From positions 1 through 38,744 of the forward strand of contig CAIULA010000042.1 in NCBI GenBank assembly GCA_903899945.1: 38,744 nt of DNA, given 5' to 3'. The first letter of the stretch is position 1, and every line of letters starts with the position of its first letter. The position numbers and the translations under genes were made by a program. Positions 8,563 to 17,136 of the stretch are shown here, piece by piece. A model generated the notes under the pieces. It saw only the letters and a program-made list of their open reading frames with translations, was not told where the DNA came from and searched no databases. This stretch comes from an uncultured Alphaproteobacteria bacterium (GTDB lineage Bacteria > Pseudomonadota > Alphaproteobacteria > Paracaedibacterales > CAIULA01).

Positions 8563-9852
8563 ATGAACTCTAATTCTCAAAAGGAAACACTTGAGAAAAG
8601 GCCAAAAATGAATAGAAACATTGTGGCGGCATTGGGTGGAGTTGTTCTAGAGGCCTATAACAATACGCTCTACGGGTATTTTGCTGTTATTTTAGCCCCT
8701 CTGTTTTTTCACGAAGAAATGGGAATCTCTCCGATCACAGGAAGTTTCTTAGCATTTGCAGCCGGATATTTGGGTCGTCCCTTTGGGGGAATTTTATTCG
8801 GATATCTGGGTGACAGGTTTGGCAGAAAAACCTCTCTTACCATTTCATCTCTTTTAACATCAGTCCCTATCTTTACAATAGGCATTCTGCCTGACTATTC
8901 CTCGGCAGGGCTTCTCGCGCCCATACTCCTTGTCATTTGTCGCCTACTACAGGGAATTGCAATTGGCGGTGATTACACAGGTGCCCTTATTTATGTGGCA
9001 GAACAAAGAGGCATTAAAAAGAAATCGCTCATTACCTGCATTCTGACTTCTATCGGTTTTTTCGGCGCCAGCTTTGGTGTCATCGTTAGCCTTTTCTTCT
9101 CAACCTCTATCATTTTCTCTGGCAGTTGGAGATACTCTTTTATTTCCGCTGCTCTCATTGGTCTTTATATTGCCTACCTACGTTCTCAAATGGATGAAAG
9201 TCAATCCTATACGCAATTAAAAGAAGAAAATAATCTTGAACAAAATCCGATGTTAGCTTCTTTTAAAAAAGATAAGAAAAAGCTATTTGCATGCTGTATT
9301 TTAGGCGGCGCAAACTTTGTTCCCGTCTATCTTGCAACTATTTACATAAATCTAGATTGGCGAGAGCTTTTATCATTTTCGACCGAAGGTATTCTTGTAA
9401 ATAACCTTTCAATGTTTCTTTTGGGCGGTCTTTTAATTCTTCTGGCATCCCCCATCATTGCGCGATTTGGCGAAATCAAAATCATGAAAATATGCATGCT
9501 TTGGTTTCTTATTCCTGCCTTGCCCATTTACATATGGGCTTATCAAAATCTTTCTATAGCTTCGTTAACGGTTATTCAAATCTATTTGATTTTTGGTAAT
9601 GCATTTCAGGTAGCAGCTCTGTCTTGTGTTTTACCAAAATTATTTCCTCCGAACAGGCGTTATAGCGGTGTTGGATTCAGTTATGCTTTGGGTACTGCCC
9701 TTTTGGGTGGAACAACTCCGCTGATTGCATCTTGGACAGTAAAAATAAGCAGTCTTTTATGGGCTCCGGCTTTCTTTTTATTTGCCTTAGCTGTTTTGTA
9801 CGGAGTAGCTATCAAGATTATTGAAAAACCGGCTAAAGAAATAATCGGTTAA
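8563..9852 (+). CDS. MFS transporter, ProP-like (metabolite:H+ symporter group)
   Basis: A 429-residue inner-membrane carrier with about 12 hydrophobic segments. The cytoplasmic loop signature is GYLGDRFGRK near residues 83-92, and the fourth-helix motif RLLQGIAIGGDYTGALIYVAE follows. Both are typical of the ProP/shikimate-type MHS family, whose members import osmolytes or organic acids with protons. The substrate cannot be read from the sequence. Two starts are possible: the ATG at 8563 (AAGAGA upstream) and an ATG 15 codons later preceded by AAAAGG. It is convergent with the emrB-like gene, 5 bases apart. ProP-like carriers are often expanded in intracellular alphaproteobacteria. Confidence 0.85.
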   Translation: MNSNSQKETLEKRPKMNRNIVAALGGVVLEAYNNTLYGYFAVILAPLFFHEEMGISPITGSFLAFAAGYLGRPFGGILFGYLGDRFGRKTSLTISSLLTSVPIFTIGILPDYSSAGLLAPILLVICRLLQGIAIGGDYTGALIYVAEQRGIKKKSLITCILTSIGFFGASFGVIVSLFFSTSIIFSGSWRYSFISAALIGLYIAYLRSQMDESQSYTQLKEENNLEQNPMLASFKKDKKKLFACCILGGANFVPVYLATIYINLDWRELLSFSTEGILVNNLSMFLLGGLLILLASPIIARFGEIKIMKICMLWFLIPALPIYIWAYQNLSIASLTVIQIYLIFGNAFQVAALSCVLPKLFPPNRRYSGVGFSYALGTALLGGTTPLIASWTVKISSLLWAPAFFLFALAVLYGVAIKIIEKPAKEIIG

Positions 9853-9857
9853 AGCCC

Positions 9858-11402
9858 TCAATCCAAGTCTCTCATATTGGGTTTAGTTTCTTGAGAAAGG
9901 CTATTTTGCTTTTTAACAAAGAGCAACAGAAACATAGAAACAAGCGCAAAAAACATGATCACTTTAAAGGTATTCAAATAAGCTAAAGTTGTCGCTTCTT
10001 GTGTCACTTTGTTATTCCACACCAAAAAATCTTGCTGTTTATACTGGGACGGATTAGAAACACCTGAAAGCAAAAAAGTTTTGTTATATGGGCTTATAAA
10101 TTCTCCTAAAGTTGCATGGAACGTTTGTGTTTTTCGAACCAGAAAATTTGTTGAAAGAGAAATACCAATACTGCCACCTATATTACGAATAAGGTTATAA
10201 AGCCCAGAACCTTCTGTTCTATAAGCAGGCATAAGAGTCGAAAAAGCTAAGGCGCTGAGCGGGACAAAAATAAAACCAAGTCCAAATCCCATAATAACGC
10301 CTGACCGAATAATAGGCCCATACCCCATAAGCAAATTAAATTGGGTCATTTGATGTAGGGAATAGGAAAGAATTAAAAGGCCGATTAAAACCAAGAAACG
10401 TGTTTCGATTTTTCCAATCAATCTTCCAACAAGAAACATGGAAATCATCGTCCCAACGCCTCGAGGAGCCGTTATAAGACCAGCCATTAATACAGGGTAA
10501 TTCATTAAATCCTGAAGAAAATCCGGCATCAATGCCAATGGAGATTGCAAAATAGCCCCAACAACAAAACTTAAAATCAAACAAATCGCAAAATTCCGGT
10601 CCATAAATAGGTCTAGACGTAGATAGGGGTTTTCCTTTTTTACAATATGTGAAATGAACAAACCAAGAGACAAAATTGAAATAGAAAATTCAACTCTAAT
10701 CTCTAATGAATCAAACCAATCCAATTGCTCGCCACGATCTAAAGCAATTTGTAAACAAGACAAAAATATCGCTATCAAAATAAAACCTTTCCAATCGAAA
10801 GGCATTTTTTCTATAGACTTAATCTTATCTAGCAGCAGATAAATCCCTGTGAAAGCTAAAATCCCAATTGGAACATTAACAAAAAAAACCCACCTCCAGC
10901 TATATGCATCTGTTAAATATCCACCTACCACAGGCCCCATAATAGGTCCCACCATAATACCCATTCCCCACAAAGCCAGGGCATAACCATGTTTTTCCTT
11001 TGGATAGATATCCAGTAAAATAGATTGAGAAAGAGGGACGAAAGAAGCTCCGAATAAACCTTGGAATAATCGATAAAGTACCAAAGTATTCAGTGAATCT
11101 GCAATTCCACATAACATTGAACTCACCGTAAAGCCAAAAATTGAAATAAGGAACAACTGTCTTTTGCCAAATCGCATCGACAAAAAACCTGCCAAAGTCA
11201 TACCAATAGCTGATGAAAGAATATAAGATGTTAAAATCCAAGTTATTTGATCTTGGGTCGCGCCTAAGTTACCCTGCATGTGCGGCAATGCAACATTTGC
11301 AATCGTTGAATCCAAAACTTGCATAACTGTTGCAATCATGACTGTTAAGGTCAACATTCCCTGATGTTTAACTTTATTTAATGAAACGGATTGCCCATTC
11401 AT
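9858..11402 (-). CDS. emrB: DHA2-family drug efflux MFS transporter (EmrB/QacA type)
   Basis: A 514-residue transporter with about 14 hydrophobic segments, the DHA2 layout. Near residue 30 it has VLDSTIANVALPHMQG, then the first-loop motif GFLSMRFGKRQ. The antiporter motif C region is GPIMGPVVGGYLTDAYSWRW followed by VFFVNVPIG. With the upstream EmrA-like adaptor it should export hydrophobic toxic compounds across both membranes, given a TolC-type channel encoded elsewhere. Its ATG overlaps the stop of the emrA-like gene (ATGA), a classic coupled pair. The drug range is unknown. Confidence 0.9.
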   Translation of the reverse strand: MNGQSVSLNKVKHQGMLTLTVMIATVMQVLDSTIANVALPHMQGNLGATQDQITWILTSYILSSAIGMTLAGFLSMRFGKRQLFLISIFGFTVSSMLCGIADSLNTLVLYRLFQGLFGASFVPLSQSILLDIYPKEKHGYALALWGMGIMVGPIMGPVVGGYLTDAYSWRWVFFVNVPIGILAFTGIYLLLDKIKSIEKMPFDWKGFILIAIFLSCLQIALDRGEQLDWFDSLEIRVEFSISILSLGLFISHIVKKENPYLRLDLFMDRNFAICLILSFVVGAILQSPLALMPDFLQDLMNYPVLMAGLITAPRGVGTMISMFLVGRLIGKIETRFLVLIGLLILSYSLHQMTQFNLLMGYGPIIRSGVIMGFGLGFIFVPLSALAFSTLMPAYRTEGSGLYNLIRNIGGSIGISLSTNFLVRKTQTFHATLGEFISPYNKTFLLSGVSNPSQYKQQDFLVWNNKVTQEATTLAYLNTFKVIMFFALVSMFLLLFVKKQNSLSQETKPNMRDLD

Positions 11403-12499
11403 GGATGGTCTATTTTCTCATTCTCTATAGGACTCTGAGTATCAATGTCAACAGATGCACTGAGTCCGGCCCTTAAAATCGGAGAATTTTGCAGAGGTTT
11501 CAAGCGAAGTCGTACCGGAATCCGCTGGACAATTTTCACCCAATTTCCTGTTGCATTTTGAGGCGGTAGAATAGAAAATTCTGAACCTGACGCTGGGCTA
11601 ATTCCCTCAACAACAGCGTGCCATTTGGTATTTGGATAAGCATCTATTTCAACGCGTGCCATTTGTCCGGGCTTTATCTGTGCCAATTCGGTTTCTTTTA
11701 AATTGGCCTCTACCCACATATTGTCAGTTAATACTAAGGAGAAAACAGGATTACCAACAGTCACGTAATCCCCAGGCACAAGTGTCATTTGGGTTATAAT
11801 TCCATTGCTTGGTGCGTATACAGAGGTCTTTTTTAAATCTAAGCAAGCTTTCTCATAATCAGCTTTAATCTCAAGATAGTTAGGATGTTCTTCAATTTTA
11901 ATATCTGCTTTTCCACTTAAAGCAGCCAATGCATTATCTAAGTCATATTTTAGCTGTCTAAGCTGCTGCTCAGCTTTTTCATAATTATTTTGGGATTCTT
12001 CTCTTTTTGTTTCAGTTGTATTTCTTTTGGAAGCTAAGATTGTTTGGCGATCAAATTCACTTTTATGAAAAAGCACGTCTTTTTGAGCCTGTTTAATGTT
12101 TGCTTCTTTTGCATGAAAAGTTGCTCTTTTTGCCTCAATATCATTATTAACTTCTTTTAACTGAGCTTCCAACTTTTGGACAAGGAGTCGAAAAGGTGTG
12201 TCTTCTAACTGGAATAAAATATCTCCAGCTTTAACTTGTTGATTTTCCTTAACGAAAACTCTTTTCACCCTATAACTTAAATCTGAACTTATGGCAATCT
12301 TATCAGCTTTTACATACGCATTATCGGTTGAGATATACCGACCATTTATCATGTAAAAATAAGCACTACTTAAAGGAATTAAAACTGGCAAAAGTATATA
12401 AAGTTGTTTTTGAAAAGATTTTTCTTTCATTTTTTTACACATTTTCTTAAAAAAATAAAAAACCTTCTCTTTATATTGAAAAATTATTTTTTGATTCAT
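11399..12499 (-). CDS. emrA: EmrA/HlyD-type membrane fusion protein
   Basis: Periplasmic adaptor for the EmrB-like pump. One N-terminal membrane anchor (about 31-48) is followed by a biotinyl-lipoyl-like half (VKENQQVKAGDILFQLED), a long coiled-coil hairpin (about 95-195), the second lipoyl half (YAPSNGIITQMTLVPGDYVT), and beta-barrel segments (ELAQIKPGQMARVEIDAYP). The N terminus is unusually long and lysine-rich. No Shine-Dalgarno precedes the first ATG, so translation may begin at Met20 or Met24. A four-base overlap couples it to emrB. Confidence 0.88.
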   Translation of the reverse strand: MNQKIIFQYKEKVFYFFKKMCKKMKEKSFQKQLYILLPVLIPLSSAYFYMINGRYISTDNAYVKADKIAISSDLSYRVKRVFVKENQQVKAGDILFQLEDTPFRLLVQKLEAQLKEVNNDIEAKRATFHAKEANIKQAQKDVLFHKSEFDRQTILASKRNTTETKREESQNNYEKAEQQLRQLKYDLDNALAALSGKADIKIEEHPNYLEIKADYEKACLDLKKTSVYAPSNGIITQMTLVPGDYVTVGNPVFSLVLTDNMWVEANLKETELAQIKPGQMARVEIDAYPNTKWHAVVEGISPASGSEFSILPPQNATGNWVKIVQRIPVRLRLKPLQNSPILRAGLSASVDIDTQSPIENEKIDHP

Positions 12500-12610
12500 A
12501 AGGATTATGCTTTAAAAAATGAACTCAAGTCTTAATCATTTAATTTTAAAAGGAACTTTCTTTAAAAACAGTTAACCAAAAAAATTTCTATGAGTTAGGT
12601 AGTCTTTGCT

Positions 12611-12656
12611 GTATATATCCAGCATGTAAGCAATTTATTAATAAAAGGATATATAC
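12611..12656 (+). promoter_or_regulatory. Inverted repeat overlapping the yejA-like Shine-Dalgarno
   Basis: GTATATATCC (12611-12620) and GGATATATAC (12647-12656) are perfect 10-base reverse complements separated by 26 bases. The second arm takes up the GGA of the AAAAGGA Shine-Dalgarno, and the GTG start lies two bases beyond. In RNA this could mask the ribosome site with an A/U-rich stem. In DNA it could be an operator or include a -10-like TATATAT. Confidence 0.5.
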
Positions 12657-12658
12657 TT

Positions 12659-14557
12659 GTGCTTAAAAAGATTCTTCCCCTTGTTGTAATAATTGTAGTC
12701 ATTATTCTCGGCTATAATCATTTTCAAAAACCCTCTGAAAGGATTCAACCATCAGCACCTGTTCAAAAAACTGAACAAATTCCTGCAAAGCAACGAGTCC
12801 TTCCAGAAAAAGCAGTTCATGCTTTAGCAAGATTTGGAGCGCCTCGGTATCCAGCTGGTTTCACTCATTTCAGTTACGTGAATCCGGATGCTTCAAAGGG
12901 TGGCATACTTCGCCTTGGCACAGTTGGAACTTTTGATACAGCAAACAAAGATATCGTTAAGGGTATTGGCGCCGAAGGCCTGTTATTGACCTTTGACCCA
13001 CTTATGTCACGTTCTGCCGAAGAACCTTTTACAGTTTATGGTGTACTTGCCCAAGGTGTTGAAGTTGCACCTGATTCTTCTTCAGCAACCTTTTATCTCA
13101 ATCCAAACGCTCGTTTTCATGATGAAACACCTGTGACAGCTGAAGATGTTAAATTTACAATCGAATTACTAAGAGATAAAGGACTGCCCCGTTACCGTCA
13201 GTACTATTCTCGCATTACTCAGATTGAGATTATTGATCCTTTAACAATTAAAATGCACCTAAAAGCAAATGATGACGGTAAATACGATCCAGAATTACCC
13301 ATGATTATTGCTGTTGTAAGAGTGCTTTCTAAAGCTCAACTTGAAAAGATTGATTTTTCAGATAGCGGCCTTAACGTTATTATGGGTAGCGGCCCTTATA
13401 AAGTTGCAAACATTGATCAAGGACGTTCAATCACCTATCAACGTAACCCAGATTATTGGGGTAAAGATTTACCGGTGAACAAAGGGCACTATAATTTCGA
13501 TACCATTAAAATTGAATACTTCAAAAATGCCCAAGCGCAATTCCAAGCCTTTACCGCTGGTGAGTTTGACATATATTTTGAAACCAATCCAAATCAATGG
13601 GAAACAGGATATAATCTTGCGGCAGTAAAAGACGGAAAAATAAAGCGTGTTGATACAACTCACAAACGCCCTGTTGCCGTTAGAACTATGATTTTCAATA
13701 TGCGCAAACCTTCCTTTAACGATATACGTATCCGCAAAGCACTAGGGTTGGCTTTTGATTTTGATACCTTAAACAAGATTGTCTTTTTTGGCGTTATGAA
13801 ATGTCCAAATAGCTTATTTGCAAATACATTCTTGGCTCATCATGGGGCAGCAGAAGGTAGGGAAAAAGCACTGTTAGAAAAATTTTCCTCCAAAATCAAT
13901 CCTGAATTCCTTAAAGAAATTTTGGAACATGAATTCACACCTGCTCATACAGATGGGAATGGAGATCAACGCATTAATCTTGAAAAAGCCGACGCTCTTT
14001 TGAAAGAAGCCGGTTGGACCGTAAAAGATGGAAAACGCGTCAATAATCAAGGACAGCAGATGGCCTTTGAGATCATGATCAAAGATCCAAAGCTAGAAAA
14101 GATTGCATTAGCTTATCGTGAAAGCCTCAAAAAACTTGGTGTAGAACTAAACGTACGCATGATGGATGCGGTCCAATATGAAAACCGAGTTATTGAGTCT
14201 GATTTTGATATGATTATTCACACCTGGGCTAACAGCCTATCTCCAGGAAATGAACAATTATATTACTTCAGTGCAAAGAATGCGGACGCTAAAGGTAGCA
14301 GCAACTATATCGGTATCAAGGATCCGGTTGCAGAAGAGTTGGCTAGAGAAGTCACTATGGCTAATGATCCTGAATCCCTTACAGCTTCAGTTCATGCCAT
14401 GGATCGTTATATTATGCATAACTATTTCCAAATCCCTCTTGCCTACGATAACACCTCAAGATGGGCTTATTGGGTAGACAACCTTGCTTATCCAGAAGTG
14501 AATCCAGAGGTTGGCACCAATGTTATGAATTGGGGTTGGTCACCTAAGGCTAGATAA
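12659..14557 (+). CDS. Extracellular solute-binding protein family 5, YejA-like
   Basis: A periplasmic binding protein for an ABC peptide importer. The N terminus (LKKILPLVVIIVVIILGYN) is a signal or anchor segment followed by a Pro/Gln/Lys linker. The mature domain begins with HALARFGAPRYPAGFTHFSY, close to the YejA/microcin C-binding branch. It continues with NPNARFHDETPVTAEDVKF and MGSGPYKV, the classic family-5 signatures. At 632 residues it is full length. GTG is chosen as start because AAGGA sits 9 bases upstream. No permease or ATPase gene (yejB, yejE, yejF) is adjacent, so its transporter must be elsewhere or absent. Substrate specificity is inferred only as oligopeptide-like. Confidence 0.88.
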   Translation: MLKKILPLVVIIVVIILGYNHFQKPSERIQPSAPVQKTEQIPAKQRVLPEKAVHALARFGAPRYPAGFTHFSYVNPDASKGGILRLGTVGTFDTANKDIVKGIGAEGLLLTFDPLMSRSAEEPFTVYGVLAQGVEVAPDSSSATFYLNPNARFHDETPVTAEDVKFTIELLRDKGLPRYRQYYSRITQIEIIDPLTIKMHLKANDDGKYDPELPMIIAVVRVLSKAQLEKIDFSDSGLNVIMGSGPYKVANIDQGRSITYQRNPDYWGKDLPVNKGHYNFDTIKIEYFKNAQAQFQAFTAGEFDIYFETNPNQWETGYNLAAVKDGKIKRVDTTHKRPVAVRTMIFNMRKPSFNDIRIRKALGLAFDFDTLNKIVFFGVMKCPNSLFANTFLAHHGAAEGREKALLEKFSSKINPEFLKEILEHEFTPAHTDGNGDQRINLEKADALLKEAGWTVKDGKRVNNQGQQMAFEIMIKDPKLEKIALAYRESLKKLGVELNVRMMDAVQYENRVIESDFDMIIHTWANSLSPGNEQLYYFSAKNADAKGSSNYIGIKDPVAEELAREVTMANDPESLTASVHAMDRYIMHNYFQIPLAYDNTSRWAYWVDNLAYPEVNPEVGTNVMNWGWSPKAR

Positions 14558-14573
14558 AAGCCCCTCTATTCTG

Positions 14574-14610
14574 ATTGCCTCAAAGTAAAATCTAAAGACT
14601 TTGGGGCAAT
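14574..14610 (+). terminator. Hairpin terminator candidate after the yejA-like gene
   Basis: A 13-pair stem (ATTGCCTCAAAGT with ACTTTGGGGCAAT, one G-U) around an 11-base loop, 17 bases after the stop codon. The T tract after it is short (TTC), so termination may be partial. Confidence 0.6.
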
Positions 14611-14715
14611 TTCAAAAAATTTTCCATTCCCCCCCTTGATTTTTTTAATAAAAAATTAACTTTTCTTATATAGCCTGTAGGTATAGATAGGTTGATTCCT
14701 GAAAAGGAGAGGACC

Positions 14716-14979
14716 ATGCAGGACCTAGAGTACGCTTTAAGAGATTACCGCCTCACCACAGCCGAGATTATTTACCATCTCCCTGATCACCCCCTATTGC
14801 TACAGAGCTATATCTGGCAAGAATTTGATCTACCTCCCTCATTTCCACGCCTTAAAGATTTTCTGGATTTTTGGCTAAAGTCAATTGAAGGGAAACTCCA
14901 TTCAGTACGTGTGGCCTATGCCGGACCCTTGACGGCAAGCAAATTCATTATACCGAGTTTTAGTTGCGTGTTGCATTAA
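14716..14979 (+). CDS. usg: Usg family protein, function unknown
   Basis: An 87-residue protein of the Usg family, which is largely restricted to alphaproteobacteria and was first noted near trp genes in Caulobacter. The family core is very clear: LTTAEIIYHLPDHPLLLQSY (about 13-32), then WQEFDLPPSFPRLKDFLDFW and LHSVRVAYAG. No enzyme motif or membrane segment is visible. Older databases call it a trp-operon protein without biochemical proof. I chose ATG at 14716, preceded by AAGGAGAGG, over an upstream in-frame ATG at 14692. No trp gene is nearby. It converges on hppD with a 4-base overlap. Confidence 0.85.
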   Translation: MQDLEYALRDYRLTTAEIIYHLPDHPLLLQSYIWQEFDLPPSFPRLKDFLDFWLKSIEGKLHSVRVAYAGPLTASKFIIPSFSCVLH

Positions 14980-16064
14980 AGAACTCCCCGCTCCATTTGG
15001 TCACGCTCTAGGGCCTCGAATAACGCTGTAAAGTTTCCTTCGCCAAATCCTTGGTGACCTAAGCGTTGAATGATTTCAAAAAAGATAGGGCCAATCACTG
15101 TTTTGGTGAAAATCTGTAATAATAAATCTTTACGGGCACCGTCAATTTCTCCATCAATCAAAATATGATGCTGAGACAAGTCTGCTAATGGCAAGCCATT
15201 TCCCGGAAGGCGTTCATCGACAATCTTATAATAAGTTTTAGGCACCGTCATAAAGGGAATGTTTTGAACGGCCATATCATTAACGCTTTGAATAATCTTT
15301 TCAGTCGTAAGAGCGATGTGCTGGATCCCCTCTCCTTTATAAAGATCTAAATATTCAGCAATCTGTGATTTGTCATCACGTGATTCATTGATGGGAATGC
15401 GAATCTTACTACAGGGCGCAATCATCGCGCGGCTTAATAAACCTGTTTTTGCGCCACTGATATCGAAATAGCGCTGCTCACGGAAATTAAATAGTTTTAT
15501 ATAAAAATCGGCCCAATGATCCATCCGCCCCTGAAATACATTGTGAGTTAGATGGTCAATCTCAATCAGTCCCAAACCAACCGGACTTTGATCAACCCCA
15601 GGCAACGGCACAAAATCAACGTCATAAATGGTGCTGTCTGTATAACGATCGACAAAATATAACAAACTTCCGCCAATGCCGATAATGGCTGGAATCTTAA
15701 GCTCGTCTTCACCTATGGGAGAATCAAACCCTTCAGCGCCCAAAGATAGAGCGCGCTCAAAAGCATACTTTGCATCTTTCACCCGAAAGGCCATCGCACA
15801 AGCACCGGGACCATGAAGATCAGCAAATTGACTGGCAAAAGAATTTGGCTCTTCATTCAAAATGAAATTGATTGATCCTTGTCTGAAAAGGGTTACGTTC
15901 TTGCTGCGATGCTTAGCAACTGCTGTAAACCCCATTCTTTGAAATAAACCCTCCAGGTTCACATCAGATCCCGCCGTTGGTGCTGCGAATTCAACAAACT
16001 CAAATCCATCAGTTTGCATCGGATTTTCATAAGCAACAGGAGAAGATTTCTGCATATTTTTCAT
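14976..16064 (-). CDS. hppD: 4-hydroxyphenylpyruvate dioxygenase
   Basis: A non-haem iron dioxygenase that turns 4-hydroxyphenylpyruvate and oxygen into homogentisate in tyrosine breakdown. The iron triad is visible: His171 in IDHLTHNV, His249 in GIQHIAL and Glu330 in GPIFFEIIQR. The C-terminal gate helix GHQGFGEGNFTALFEALE, diagnostic of HPPD over other vicinal-oxygen-chelate enzymes, is intact. Length (362) is normal for the bacterial form. No homogentisate dioxygenase or fumarylacetoacetase gene is adjacent, so the product may be degraded by genes elsewhere or accumulate as pyomelanin precursor. It is divergent from aroQ. Confidence 0.96.
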   Translation of the reverse strand: MKNMQKSSPVAYENPMQTDGFEFVEFAAPTAGSDVNLEGLFQRMGFTAVAKHRSKNVTLFRQGSINFILNEEPNSFASQFADLHGPGACAMAFRVKDAKYAFERALSLGAEGFDSPIGEDELKIPAIIGIGGSLLYFVDRYTDSTIYDVDFVPLPGVDQSPVGLGLIEIDHLTHNVFQGRMDHWADFYIKLFNFREQRYFDISGAKTGLLSRAMIAPCSKIRIPINESRDDKSQIAEYLDLYKGEGIQHIALTTEKIIQSVNDMAVQNIPFMTVPKTYYKIVDERLPGNGLPLADLSQHHILIDGEIDGARKDLLLQIFTKTVIGPIFFEIIQRLGHQGFGEGNFTALFEALERDQMERGVL

Positions 16065-16149
16065 TTTACTTTATATCTGAGAGTGATCAATATGCTATCT
16101 AGAGTAAGATATAGTTCTTAATTTGCCAAGCTCTTATTGAATCGAATTC

Positions 16150-16178
16150 TTGCGAGAATATCGTTCCTCTACTAGAAT
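16150..16178 (+). promoter_or_regulatory. Sigma70-type promoter candidate for aroQ-accB-accC-ridA
   Basis: TTGCGA (16150-16155), a 17-base spacer and TAGAAT (16173-16178). Initiation near 16185 would leave a leader of about 37 bases before aroQ. It lies in the 157-base gap between the divergent hppD and aroQ genes. Confidence 0.55.
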
Positions 16179-16221
16179 AAAGCTGCTCGTTGTTTAACCA
16201 ACAGAAAGTAACGTTTTTTCG

Positions 16222-16659
16222 ATGATTTTCATCCTTAATGGTCCCAATCTTAATCTTTTAAGCGTTCGTCAGCCAAATATTTACGGGCATGAAACATTAG
16301 AATCGATTCAAAAAAATTGTGAAGAAATAGCGAAACAGTTTGGACATGACCTTGATTTTCGTCAAACGAATCATGAAGGTGTATTGATCGATTGGATTCA
16401 AGAAGTGGGGCTTAAAGGCACCGGCCTTATTATTAATGGTGGAGGCTTAACACATACATCTCTTAGCTTGCTTGATGCACTCTTAACATTATCTGTGCCT
16501 GTTATTGAAGTACATTTAAGCTTAATAACCAAACGAGAAACCTTTCGTCATCATTCATTTATTACCCCTGCAGCAAAAGGTGTTATTGCAGGTTTTGGCG
16601 CAAGCGGGTATACCTTAGCATTAAGAGCATTAATTGAAATGATCAATAACCAGGAATAA
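16222..16659 (+). CDS. aroQ: Type II 3-dehydroquinate dehydratase
   Basis: Third step of the shikimate pathway: 3-dehydroquinate to 3-dehydroshikimate, by the dodecameric type II enzyme. The N-terminal GPNLNLLSVRQPNIYG gives Arg16 and catalytic Tyr21. INGGGLTHTS (71-80) and IEVHLS with catalytic His98 follow, then FRHHSF. The usual LGTREP is LSVRQP here, and the Asn usually following EVHLS is Leu; neither is a catalytic residue. Length (145) is standard. It heads a tight series, with accB starting 6 bases on, the common alphaproteobacterial aroQ-accBC arrangement. Confidence 0.95.
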   Translation: MIFILNGPNLNLLSVRQPNIYGHETLESIQKNCEEIAKQFGHDLDFRQTNHEGVLIDWIQEVGLKGTGLIINGGGLTHTSLSLLDALLTLSVPVIEVHLSLITKRETFRHHSFITPAAKGVIAGFGASGYTLALRALIEMINNQE

Positions 16660-16665
16660 TTTTTT

Positions 16666-17130
16666 ATGTCATCTAAATTTAACATTGACGGAGATGCAGT
16701 CCGAAAGTTGGCTGAGATTCTTGTAGACACTGACCTTAGTGAAATTGAATACGAAGATAATGGCAGCCGCATTTATGTTTCACGTAAAGCCAATATTGCT
16801 CCTGTCGCAACACATGTTGTGGCTGCTTCTCCTGCAGCAGCCCCTTTAACACAGCAAGCTGCTCCGACCGCATCCGTTACAGATTGGGCAAAACACCCTG
16901 GCGCTGTGCGTTCTCCAATGGTTGGAACCGCATATCTTTCGCCTGAACCGGGCGCCCCTAATTTTATCAAAGTTGGCGACAACATAACAGTCGGCCAGAC
17001 TCTTTTGATTGTCGAGGCAATGAAAGTCATGAACCAAATCAAGGCAACCCAGGCTGGAAAAGTCATTCAAATCCTTGTATCTGACGCCTCTCCGATTGAA
17101 TATGACGAACCTCTTCTTGTGATTGAGTAA
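16666..17130 (+). CDS. accB: Biotin carboxyl carrier protein of acetyl-CoA carboxylase
   Basis: Carries biotin between the carboxylase and transferase half-reactions that make malonyl-CoA. The C-terminal biotinyl domain (about 80-154) has [10 protein letters not shown], with Lys120 as the biotinylation site. It also has the BCCP-specific thumb [13 protein letters not shown] (about 93-105). A short N-terminal domain is followed by an Ala/Pro-rich flexible linker (about 46-70). It lies 6 bases after aroQ and 6 bases before accC, so co-expression with its enzyme partner is built in. Confidence 0.96.
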   Translation: MSSKFNIDGDAVRKLAEILVDTDLSEIEYEDNGSRIYVSRKANIAPVATHVVAASPAAAPLTQQAAPTASVTDWAKHPGAVRSPMVGTAYLSPEPGAPNFIKVGDNITVGQTLLIVEAMKVMNQIKATQAGKVIQILVSDASPIEYDEPLLVIE

Positions 17131-17136
17131 GCTTAT

